Program-made: the position numbers and the translations under genes
Shown here: in pieces, positions 1 to 11,300 of the stretch
How the letters are laid out: every line of letters begins with the position of its first letter
How positions within the stretch are numbered: position 1 is the stretch's first letter
Notes under the pieces: generated by a model
The model's database searches: none
The model's input: the letters and a program-made list of their open reading frames with translations, nothing else
What the model was told of the DNA's origin: nothing
DNA from: Sipunculus nudus
Lineage: Eukaryota > Annelida > Sipuncula > Golfingiida > Sipunculidae
NCBI GenBank assembly: GCA_026874595.1
Contig: CM049306.1
Location: forward strand, 95,965,642-96,029,641
Direction: 5' to 3'
DNA length: 64,000 nucleotides

Positions 1-704
1 TAAACACTCGGTATAATTTCACAACTTGAAACATAACATAGTAGGGTATCTGACACCAAAAAATAATCAAGTCTCCTCTGAATAAAGGGTGTGGTTGAGC
101 GCCAAGTATAAGCTTTTACAGAATCATGTTTTATACGCCATACATCACACAGATTAAATGCTTCCATTATATTAACAATCTTATTAACTGAATTATGTTT
201 AACACTTAACCTTCCTCCATCAGCATCTTGTTCAGTGAGGTGTACATTAAAATCTCCTCCCCATATAACTTCCACGTATGAATCCCTGAGAATTTTATCT
301 ATTTGCTGAGAGACAGTTTCGTAAAATTTAATTTGTTGACTTTCAAAATTTGGTGCATACGTGTTTACCAGGATACAGTGCAACCCTTCAATTTCACATT
401 CCACTATAATATATCTACCTTTATCATCTATAGTTTTACTAAGCTCCTTGAAATCAACATTTTTTCCAATAAGAATACATACTCCGCATGACTTTGTATT
501 ACCAAAAGAAAGATACATTTCACCTCGCCATTGTTTTGACCAAACATTTTCATCTTGGTTTACACAATGACACTCTTGTAAAAAACAGACTCCTTTATGT
601 GACTGATGTTTCACCATCCAATTGAAAATTTGTCTTCTTTTTACATAATTCCTAAGTCCTCGTACATTTAGTGAGAGGATTTGAAATGTAAACTTATTTA
701 CCAT
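1..704 (-). mobile_element. LINE ORF2 endonuclease domain, cut by window edge
   Basis: Reading the minus strand from an ATG at 704-702 gives 234 codons without a stop, running off the left edge. The translation has the order of motifs of an EEP/APE-type retrotransposon endonuclease: LSLNVRGL near residue 10, FLQE (catalytic E) near residue 45, NTYAPN near residue 122, WGGDFNVHL near residue 153, TWRS near residue 210 and RLDYFLVSD near residue 220. The final SDH motif and the reverse transcriptase would lie to the left of base 1. This layout fits L1/Tx1-like LINEs, in which the endonuclease opens the second ORF. The open frame over 700 nt suggests a young copy. Family placement within LINEs is inference. 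Confidence 0.85.
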
Positions 705-2340
705 AAACTGTATAAACAATATATAACACTTAAAATAACAGGGGTTTTCTTGTCATTATAACATATTGTTTTCTTTCTCTCTATAATCCATAAGTAAAAT
801 ATCATAAGTATTATACCTGTATATTCAAAGTCACTGGCCTTCAAATTAACACATATACAAATTGGACACATATAATTCATTACAGATATCAGGTCATTTA
901 AGGCCTGGCAGTATACATATATAAAAAATAACATGGACCATCACTCCGCTTTTGGTAAATCTGTCAAAGGTTCACCATATGGTGGGGAGTCTCATATAAG
1001 ACGTAAATCCCAGTTTTCTTTAGAAGAGCCGAGGCGCTTCGTGAGTGTAGCGTCACCTGAGCGTGACTCAGCAGTCCAACCGGCTGGTTTGCTAACTTCT
1101 GTGTGTCCAGATGGATGATCGCGTCAGTGGTTATTGACAGTCTAAGTCTGAGGGAGGCGACCTTGTTGATACTCGATCTGTAAAGTACATCAGAGACAGT
1201 GATATTGTTTGCGGAAGGACAGGCATTCTTGTGATGGTGCGCGCTCCCGGGAAAAGGCAAGTCGGCTTTGTAATGACGGGAAACTCTGATTATGCTGAAT
1301 TTCACTAGAGAATGCGTATGTTCGGTAACCGGTAACTGGAGGGCTACAGTAGACTGCAGCTGAGAGAGCTGTTGATTCAGGGCTCTGTTAGAACATTCGG
1401 TGTGCGGCACGCGAATCGTGTTTTACCGCTGATTAACAGTTATACTGCAATAAGAACCAGTTGTGTATTGTGACCATCTGTATTACGCTAGGATTGGATT
1501 ATGCCAGGGACAACCAGAACGTCTAGACGTCACGTGAAAGCGGGGAATCAGGTGAACTGAAGCATTTTGAACTTTGTAAGTGTTGATCGGATTATACATG
1601 GACTCAGACGGATTATTGTGATATTTGTGCTGAACCCCCCCCCCCCCCCGCCATCCCTCCAGAGATCTGTAAGTACCCCACTTATTTGTTTTCATATTTT
1701 TGTTATCTTAAAACTGTCTCAGAGTTTCATTGAGTGTGTTGATGTCTGGTCTGTCTATTGTTTTGGCTGCCTGAAAAGAACCTGGAAGTTCACATCCCTA
1801 GTGGTGTGACATACATTATTACAACCAATCCTACTTTTTACTGTACATCTTTTTTTAATAATTACACCACAGGGTGACATTATAAACATTAGAACAGTAT
1901 GCTTGGTACAAAGATGCGGTGAATATTTAATAAATTTATGCAATGGGATATATTACTTCGTGCCTATTATTTATGTAAACATGTATAAATGTGTATACAT
2001 ATTATATGTTTAAACATATATATGCACTTTGAAACATAAATCACATACTGGCAACAGACATGTATAATATGTGTTTTGTTTGCTGGTGTGCATACAGTAA
2101 GGGAACAGCGCGTTGCATCCGTTATCCAACTTTTAACAATTAAGTTTTAGTCCGTACAGGGCCAGACTAGTACCAAGCACTTTTATTTTGCTAATGTAAT
2201 GGCTACCAATCTTGAGTCCGAAAGATGTTCTAAAAAGAAACGAAACAATTACCACTTAACCAAGTTTATTTCTTCCAAATAAATCTATTACGTAGTGATT
2301 TAATATCATGGCAATATCATTAGATTCTCATCAGTGAATT
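705..2340. other. No recognised gene; GC-richer block upstream of the LINE
   Basis: Bases 940-1670 are noticeably richer in GC than their surroundings and include a run of C at about 1637-1649. On the minus strand this lies 5' of the LINE endonuclease ORF, so it could be LINE 5' UTR or ORF1 remnant. The 148-codon minus ORF at 964-1410 matches nothing I know. The rest is AT-rich and without visible coding. Confidence 0.3.
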
Positions 2341-2384
2341 CTCATAAGTAAAGTGTGGTTTATTAAGCATTCAGTGCGGTCCTT

Positions 2385-4110
2385 GTCTGCTGCTGCACCA
2401 GGTATAGACTGGTACCCTGCTCTATTATGGCCCTCAGCCAAGCATAGAGACAGGCGTACAAGGCCATCTTAAGGACTCCTAGTTGCAACTCCTGACTAAC
2501 CTGTAGACTGGTTCCAACTCCAGTATGCACGCTCATACCGGTTGCCATGGACGTTCACGCGATCCTGGTTGGTTATCCGTGGATATTTCTTGTAAAATAA
2601 CTTTCTTTAGTTATTTCTAATTTTCAAATATTTAAGAATGAGTTGTTGCACAAAAAGTGAATAATGGATGTATAAATAATACGATATACTGAATCTTTGA
2701 TATTCCACTGTATGTAGCAGTGATTTATTATTAATACCTATTAATCTTATCATTATGTCACACGTTTTGTACAGCCAACCTTTGGTAACTTCTCTGAACA
2801 CACGAAATGCTTAATTTTATCATATATAATACATACTGGAGTTGGAACCAGTCTGCCAGAAGTACAAAAGATGGCGTTGTACGCCCGTCTCTATGATTGG
2901 CCTAGAGTAGACTGGTACCCTGCTCTATTATGGTCCTCAGCCAAGCATAGAGACAGGCTAGACTGGTACCCTGCTCTATTATGGCCCTCAGCCAAGCATA
3001 GAGACAGGCGTACAACGCCATCTTAAGAACTCCCAGTTGCAACTCCTGACTTACCTGTAGACTGGTTCCAACCCCAGTAGACACGCTCATACCGGTTGTC
3101 ATGGACATTCACGCGATCCTGGTTTATTATCCGTAAACTTTTCATATAAAATAACTTTCTTTAGTTATTTCTATTTTTTGATATTGAAAAATGAGTTGTT
3201 TAACAAAAATTGAATGATGGATATATAGATAATACGATATACTGAATCTTTGATATTCCACTGTACGTAGCAGTGATTAATTATTATCATCTATTAATCT
3301 CATCATTAATGTCACACTTAATGTACAGCCAACTTTTGGTAACTTCTCTGAGCAAACGAAATGCTTATTTTTATCATATATAATACATTCTGGAGTTTGA
3401 ACCAGTCTACCGGGAGTCCAAAAGATGGCGTTGTACGCCTGTCTCTATGATTGGCCTAGAGCAGCGGTGCCATAATAGAGCGGGGTACCAGTCTAAGAGA
3501 CAGGCGTACAACGCCATCTTAAGCACTCCCAGTTGCAACTCCTGACTTACCTGTAGACTGGTTCCAACTCCAGTATGCACGCTCATACCGAATGTCATTG
3601 ACGTTCACGCGATTCTGGCTGATTATCCGTGAAGATTTCTTATAAATGACTTCCTTTAGTTATTTCTAGTTTTCAAATATTTAAAAATGTGTTGTTGCAC
3701 AAAAATTGAATGATGTATGTATGGATAATATAATATACTGAATCTTTGATATTCCACTGTACGTGGCATTGATTTACTATCAATATCTATTAATCTAATC
3801 ATTAATGTCACGCGAAATGTACAGCCAACTTTTGGCAACTTCTTTGAGCAAATGAAATGCTTATTTTATCATATATAATACATACTGGAGTTGGAACCAG
3901 TCTGCCTGGAGTCTTGAAGATGGCGTTGTACGCCCGTCTCTATGATTGGCCTAGAGTAGACTGGTACCCTGCTCTATTAAGGCCCTCAAGCCAAGCATAG
4001 AATGGCCTAGAGCAGCGGTGCCATAATAGAGCGGGGTACCAGTCTAGGCCTAGAGCAGCGGTGCCATAATAAAGCGGGGTACCAGTCTACACCAGTTACG
4101 GACTAAAACC
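2385..4110. repeat. Three tandem ~500-bp inverted-repeat elements
   Basis: Each unit opens with an arm containing catagagacaggcgtacaa followed by a gactggttccaactccagta block, at about 2448, 2998 and 3497. Each closes with the reverse complement of both blocks (about 2840-2900, 3390-3455 and 3885-3950). The outer arm ctggtaccctgctctattatggc also returns inverted (gccataatagagcggggtaccag) near 3469 and 4019. Between the arms is a conserved AT-rich core of about 350 bp. This is a foldback or MITE-like element multiplied head to tail; some arms are rearranged at the unit junctions. Confidence 0.75.
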
Positions 4111-5199
4111 CGGATGTCGGTTGCCAAGTCGGAAGCCACTTCGGATGTCAATCTCTGTTTCCATATGCTATACATCAGACAAGAACGCAAATATTTCATA
4201 AATTCTACAATGAAAGTAAAATTAGGACATTTATAATTTAACAAATATATATTAAATCATAAAAAATGTAATATTTCTATTGTTTAATACAGTTTACAAA
4301 ATTTAAATACACCATCTTAACTTGTTCTTTGCTTTAAAGGGACATAACCTGGAGCAATATAATGCCTATTCCTTCACACTATCAGTTCAATTTCGCTTTA
4401 TACAAAAGTTTCCCAGCAAAACCTACCAGCACACAGTGTCAGTACCTCGCTTACGGCTGTTCAACACCTTGTTATTACTCTGCTTGTTGGTAAACACAAT
4501 CCATGTGTGTCTGTTTACCATATCAAGGCAGCGTGACCGGAGGACGGTATGATTGTGAGCCACAACATGTGGTGTTTCAGCCAGCGGGAACAGGTATTAC
4601 ATTTTTCGTGTTAATTCAACATGCTTAATTGGTGATTGGGCCCCTTTAAAAGAACTGTACGATCCCCCGCATCCATTTTTTTCATGTTTTACAAATCGAG
4701 GTACCATTAAATAGTGTTTTTTCACATTGTTTAATGTTAACTACAACGATTCTGTGACTTTTCTCTATTATTATATTTCAAGGAATATGTCAGACATGAA
4801 TTAAGAGTGCAACTGCGTAATATATCATAAAGAAATCATATGGAAATATATATTATATACTTTAATTGCAGCTATATGCTATATGTAAGTTGTAATTAAT
4901 AGTAAAATGTTAAAATTCTTTAATGTATATCTCAAATATGAGTCAAATAACTGGCTATAAGGGAAAACAAGAACAATCAAAATTTTTAATTGTCTACGAT
5001 TTGAACATATACGGTATTAATTCTGCTGTTTGCTCAGAGGATCTGACAGATATGCAAAACAAAGAATATAGCCAATAACATGATATGATTTTGTATTTTT
5101 ATTGAACATGTACATACAGAACTGTGAGTTGCTAGCATAATAAACATGTAAACATTTGTATACACATCCGTCCGTCATTGACATGAAATATCCATATAT
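4111..5199. other. Intergenic, nothing recognised
   Basis: AT-rich sequence between the foldback array and the NDUFA5 promoter. I see no coding pattern, RNA gene or clear repeat. Confidence 0.4.
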
Positions 5200-5299
5200 G
5201 TCACTTGTTCATTCCTCCCTTTGCTGGTTGATGTATTTGTATCCCATATCCGACTTCCGACTTCCATAATTTAGACCGTTCCGCTGAACAGCAGGCGTC
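5200..5299 (+). promoter_or_regulatory. Putative NDUFA5 promoter and 5' UTR with ETS-like sites
   Basis: The 100 bases before the start codon contain tccgacttccgacttcc at about 5247-5263, which includes ACTTCCG, an ETS/GABP (NRF-2) core in reverse orientation. Such sites are common in promoters of nuclear genes for respiratory-chain subunits. There is no obvious TATA box at the right distance. The transcription start is not determined. Confidence 0.35.
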
Positions 5300-5320
5300 A
5301 TGGCTGGTGTTTTGAAGAAG
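5300..5320 (+). CDS. NDUFA5: NDUFA5 exon 1 (coding part)
   Basis: Seven codons, MAGVLKK, ending at aag|gtcagt. The phase-0 donor follows directly. Confidence 0.92.
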
Positions 5321-8300
5321 GTCAGTCTGACATTGTAATGTTTGCATGCTTTTATAGGATTCTTATTCCGTCATATGGGTCGTGTTAAGGCGAATAAGTG
5401 CTCTCGGTATGTGATCGTATTGAGCAGTTGTGTCCAAGAAAAGTTTATGATGCTGTGTTCCAGCTGATAGACCTGCATCTGCACTCAGTTTAGTTGCACG
5501 ACAGCAGTCACCCTCGGGGTCAACCGAACTGCATTATAGGATCCCGGATACCGCCGCATAAGAAGCTCCAGAGTAATCTGGAGAACTTTAAACCCTTGTC
5601 CAGAAAAAATCGTGTAAATCAAATATTGTGTTTATGACAAGGAAACTTTAAGTAATCTAAGGAAGATATTATAGTACTTTACTCGATTGACCAAGAAATT
5701 CAGTTAGATGTTATATTTTTGTAAGTAAACAAGATTCACTTTTATTAAGTTTTAAAACTTTGCAACGCTAGCACTTGAAACTGTCTCAGAATCTGAAATT
5801 ATGAACTGAAGTCTTTGCTCTCTGAGCCAACAGGGCCTGTTACCACTGGTTACACAGGCGACTTACACTGATGGCCAGATGTGGCTTGGGGGGAAAACCC
5901 AGAGCAGACATTGTTCCCTGCGTATCACCGTTTATAAGGACAACATATATTCTTCTGATAAACATTTAAAGTAGACAAACACTGTCTAAGTGGTATGTTA
6001 TATGTGTATTTGATAAGAATATCTTTATTTCATAACGAATACAACATTTATAGACGAAATATAAGAATTTAATTGTCATGTGGAATGTCTCCAGTTTCTT
6101 TGAATTATCTTCTAGGGCTCTCGCACAGCCTAGCGAAGTAAGAGAGCACATGAGCTAGTGCTAGGGCCAACCGAAACCCCGGTGTTTTAAGTATAGTCCG
6201 TCCCAGTACCTGTGTCCGCATGTTTTTCTGGGATAATTTTTCATACAAGTGAAGCAGTGTTAACCTTTCTGGTCCTAAGGTTGCAGAGGCTATTTGGCTG
6301 ACTGCCTGCGAAAAATGCCTTGCCTTGCTTTAATTTTGTATGAGACAAATAACCAAAAATATGGCAAAACAGGTAACATTGTTAACAACTTTTTAATCGC
6401 CAGAGAACTGATAATAAACAAACCAGGCAAGCTTATGACATCAGTAAATTTAAGGTGACGCGTGACCAATCATTGTGACATCTTTGTGACATCACTGTTG
6501 TCTAACAAACACCACATGCAGCCAAAGGGTAATTGTGCATTTTAGTTGTTTTTTTTTTTTAAATCAATATTAAAATTCAATTTAACAGTGCTTTTTTAAA
6601 AATGTATATATGTATACCTTATATTTACATGAAATATATGGAATCTGGAAGAGTTTTCATCAAAAGTTCCACCTGGAAAAAAAGGGCATCCAGCAGGGAT
6701 GGGGCCAGGTACTTGTACCTGTACCTAGGTACACATTTCAGAGTACCTGTACCTGTACCTGCTGGTCATTAGTAGGAACTACCTTGTACCTGTACCTGGA
6801 ACTAAAGTACCTGTACCTGGTACAAGATACTCCAGCTACATTTTCATATTTTCATTTTTTTTAATTTTTCCTCTTTAAGTATTAAAATTGATTAACTTTA
6901 GTGTAAAATAATCAGCAAGCCATCAGTGTGATAATATACTTTATACTTATATTTAGAATTTACTTCAGCAAACAACTTCAAAACTGTTTGATAGAAAAAA
7001 AGGCATGTTAACTTGCAAATATATGTGAATTTATGCTGCTATTATTTTCTTTAAAACTGTCTTTGAAGTGATCATAAAATAAATGTACCTGTACCTAGGT
7101 ACTTTCTAAAGTACCTATACCTAGGTACTCTGTGAATCAAGTACCTGTACCTGTACCTGGCCAATTCACAAGTACCTGTACCTGTACCTAGGTATTTTCA
7201 CTTGCACCTGGCCCCAACCCTGGCATCCAGGGTAGACTACCTGCTCTGACAGCATATGCATGTGCTGGCAAGAAGCAAGAGTCTCTATGATAACAAAGTG
7301 GTCAGCAAGCTCGCTATAGTTCTTCTCCGAGAAAAACAACTTGAGTTGCTCAGCCCATTTGACAGCTTCTGAAAGCCATTTGATTTTTAGTTCAGGTGGG
7401 TCAGGGTCATCCTCATCATCACAGTTCGTGGCACAGGAAAGACTGCACTGGTCATCCATGCCTTCTTGTTATGATGCCAGACAATTTGCAAGCTGCTCAC
7501 ATATATATTCCATAAACAGCGTGGCTTGGCTGATCCTTCAATCACTAAAGACTTCTACATACCACCTGCCATGTTTGCACAAAGAACAACAGTAATCTGG
7601 TCCTTGGCTTGCTTGCCTCCCTTGCATTGCTGGCCCTTCATGATATGAGATCTATTTGATATAGCCTGGTAAAACATGCCAGATTTGCCATGTTCCACAG
7701 GTCACAGGGAGAGTCATTCAACAATTGAAGCAAACTGTGCTTGCCAGTCCTCCACAACAGATTCAGGGACTCTCAAATGGGGTCGGTGACAGGCACATTC
7801 TTGGTACAGACTTTTTGGAACTAGGCCCAGACCAGATCATTCAGCTCCTGATCACCACGGCAACACCGTCACTGAGATTCTTGGTTAACGCAGTCCTTGA
7901 ATGCATCCAGAGACTCCAGCTTACGCTTAAGGGTGCATGGCACTTGAGTCTTTCTGAAACTGAAGACTTCGGCAAGGTTGTGCTGACACGTCCCTTGAGT
8001 ATCAGTCATCTGGATGAGGTTTACTTTGTCTTTAAGTTCCAGTTCTAGTCGAGTCGGATTTGCTGGCTTGGTCTTGCGAGACATTGTACTTATATAGTCC
8101 ATACGTCAGCAATTAATGGCAGTAGAGTAAAATTTACAAAATACAAATGGATTATAATAGTGGGTTTTATGTGAGTAAGTCAGTCACTTAATGCATTCTG
8201 ATAAGGTAGTGTTCAAACTCATATTTATAGAGGTTCTTCTGACACAACGAATGTGCTCATATGAACAACTTAGAATTGTTTGCTAATGTCACTAGTTGTT

Positions 8301-11300
8301 AACATCACTTGTTTCTTCGGAATATAATTAGATTAACCACTCTTTGTTATAAAGCTTTTCATGTAATGCAGTGAATAGATCATAGACAAACCACGCAGCA
8401 AAGATCAAAGATTAACTTCACGTGACCTCCATTCAGGTGGATTAGCAGGTCATGTGAGCCAGTCATGTGGCCCAGCTCAGGCTCCTGGTCCAGGGTCAGC
8501 CCAGAGTCCTCCCAAACCACAAGCCTGTGCTTGGTACACATAAACACTAGTAAACCAAACAGAGAGTGGTGCAGGTGACTGCAGCTTAACGCATGGTCAA
8601 TCAACCAACCAGTCATCGCTGGTCAGTAGGGTTGGCAAGTTTTAGGCAGGAAGGTTTAAACTATTGTTTTTAACCTTGTCAAAACTGCCCTGCGGTAAAC
8701 AGGTTTTAGGCACCTTGGTGCCTAAAACCTATTTTTGTTTAAATTTATGACTGATAGATCTATAAAACAACCAAACTTGTTGGGGAGATGTAGTCACAAG
8801 GCTTTTCTTGAAGGTTTCAGTTATTTATAATGCATGATTTCTGTTGATTGGGATCTTGCATTCTCTAAAAAAGAGTCAGTATAGGTTTAAGAGCATGAGA
8901 CCATGTTTGTCTGGCACATTGTTTCATAGGCTAAGTTAATGTCATAATAAGGACCCTTTGGGTTTCCTGGTGAGTGCCTTGCTACCTGGAATGATGTAAT
9001 TATAGAGCCTTCAGTAAGGCAGGGTATGGGGGGGGGGGGCATGCATGGTTTGACTGGTTACTTTCAGGGTAATGGGGTCATCAGACCCAGTGTTCATGAA
9101 TCCTTCAGTACTGCTGTTTCCAAGTAGATGTTCACATGAGCTTTCATACATCACTAGGATGATGCAATCACAGCCTGGAAACTTTTGTTGAGTCAAACTT
9201 TAACTGACTGAGTGTAGTAGTCAAGGCCAATGACCATGAAATGTAGGTTTCTCAGGCCTTTAGGTTGAACATGGCCCAAAAGTATTATGAATATTCTGTG
9301 GTTTGCAATATGATCACTGCAATATATTTTTGAATTTTTCAGTTTGTACTAATTCAAGTATTTTACAAGGGTTCCATTTTCACAAAGCATATCCATCATT
9401 ATATGGACAATAAATATTTGCACACAATCTTAAAATTTCTTAAAGGGATGACCTAAGGGAAAAAAACTAGTGGAAGTTCTTATTGGTCATCAGATAATGT
9501 AAAATATATCATATAATTTACAAATTTTGGCTAACAGAAATGATATGTTATATTGTGAAAAAATCAATCTTTTGTTTTTTTTGCATTTTGAAGGCAAACA
9601 GAACATACATGATATGTTATTGAGACTACAGTATAAATGACTATTCATCAGTGTAGATAGAACAAATTTTTAGTTTTAGAAAAAATTTTTTTCATGTATA
9701 TCACAAAATTTAATTCCTTATGATCTAAAAGCTAATCACAGTATCTGATTGTAAGCTTACAGTATGGTTATTTTGTTGACAATAATGGCATGCAGCGATG
9801 CAGAGGTAGGAGACCTCTGAACATGATTTGGGAATACAAGCTAAAACTGATAGAGAACTGTGTTTATATGGACAACCTTAACTAGTGTTGTTTTCATTTG
9901 TTGCTTTTTTAATGGTTTAATTTGTTAAGTTTGAATAAAGTGTCCCTCAAGTGCTTTTAATTTTTTAGCATAGTTCTTTAATGCATTTAGCTGTGAAACT
10001 ATAAAACATAGTTTTATGCAAGTCATATGTGAGGGTATCTGAGGTTTTTGGCAGTCAAAGACAATTTTAGGCAGGTTATAACCTATTTTATGCAGTTAAA
10101 GGCAGGTTTTAGTCTCTGCCTTGCCAAAAACAGGTTTTGGGAGGCCTAAAACCCAATCCTGCTGGTCAGTGAGTAGCACAAAGAGTGCCTGCATTAGACA
10201 GGTCAGTTGATAAGTGATATATCACTTTAGTCAGGAAAAAACTGCCCGTAATCCTATATAGTCAGATGGTGGTATTTCACCGGGTTTATCTATAGATAAT
10301 ATAACAGAATTTTGAAAGGGACTGATATCCAGTGGTCATATTAGCTAGTTGCCCGCATTTCACAGGTGGTTGTACAGGTGAGGTTGGACTATATTCATGT
10401 ACATGGATGGATTGAATATATTTAATATTTTGGAAATGTTTAATGTAATTTCATCATTGCAATGATCTCTTTGCTAATTGAATTTATTCTATTTTCAGAC
10501 CACAGGGTTGACTGGGTTGGCAGTTGCCAGGGATCCCCATAAAGTAAGGCAATATTTTCATGATCATATCTTTCTACTCAGCCTAAACTCCCAGCAAATC
10601 ATAGAAAGAACATTTTTAACAATGAAGGATACTGCCATCAGTATAATAATTATGTTGCTGTATCCTAGACGGGGATACAACCAAAACTGTATTTTCTCAG
10701 CTCAAAAAGGCAAAAGCAGGCCTTGTTTTTGCCCTATAAATTACTTCCTCATATGTCATACTTCTTCTATAAATTACTTCACCATAGATTTTGACTGAGA
10801 TTACTCACACGGTCACACAAATAAAAAGGTCCATTCACTTGCAACCTGAAACATTATAACATTAACATGCAACTTGAAAATGTTATAAACAATTATTTGA
10901 TCAAATTTTGTTAACTTAATATTCTGCATAGAGAATGATACGATTTATTGACATTTTTCTTGAAATCTCTCAGCTCATTAATATTGTTCAGTTATTTTAA
11001 AAATTAATTAAATACTGTCTTTTTTCAGACCCTGACACTTCTGTATGACAAAATCCTGCGTACCTTACAAAAAATGCCAGAAGAAGCTGCCTACAGGAGA
11101 CACACCCAGATGATTGTACAGGGCCGCTTGGGTGTGGTTAAGTCAGTAAGTAACTGCAACTCATCTAATTGTACATAACTAGGGTAGTGGTTTAATATTA
11201 GCTGAGCTGAGTGCAAGTCATCTCATCTACAGTGTAACCCTTTATCTGAATACACATTTGCAGACTTCTGTGCCAAATGGGTACTCTTCCAATGTGAACC

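Noticed and set aside
964-1410. 148-codon minus ORF
   Set aside because: No recognised domain, no splice or coding signature. It may be LINE 5' sequence.
10478-10798. 106-codon plus ORF containing NDUFA5 exon 2
   Set aside because: Only 10499-10543 is coding. The rest is intron that happens to stay open, as the family alignment and splice sites show.
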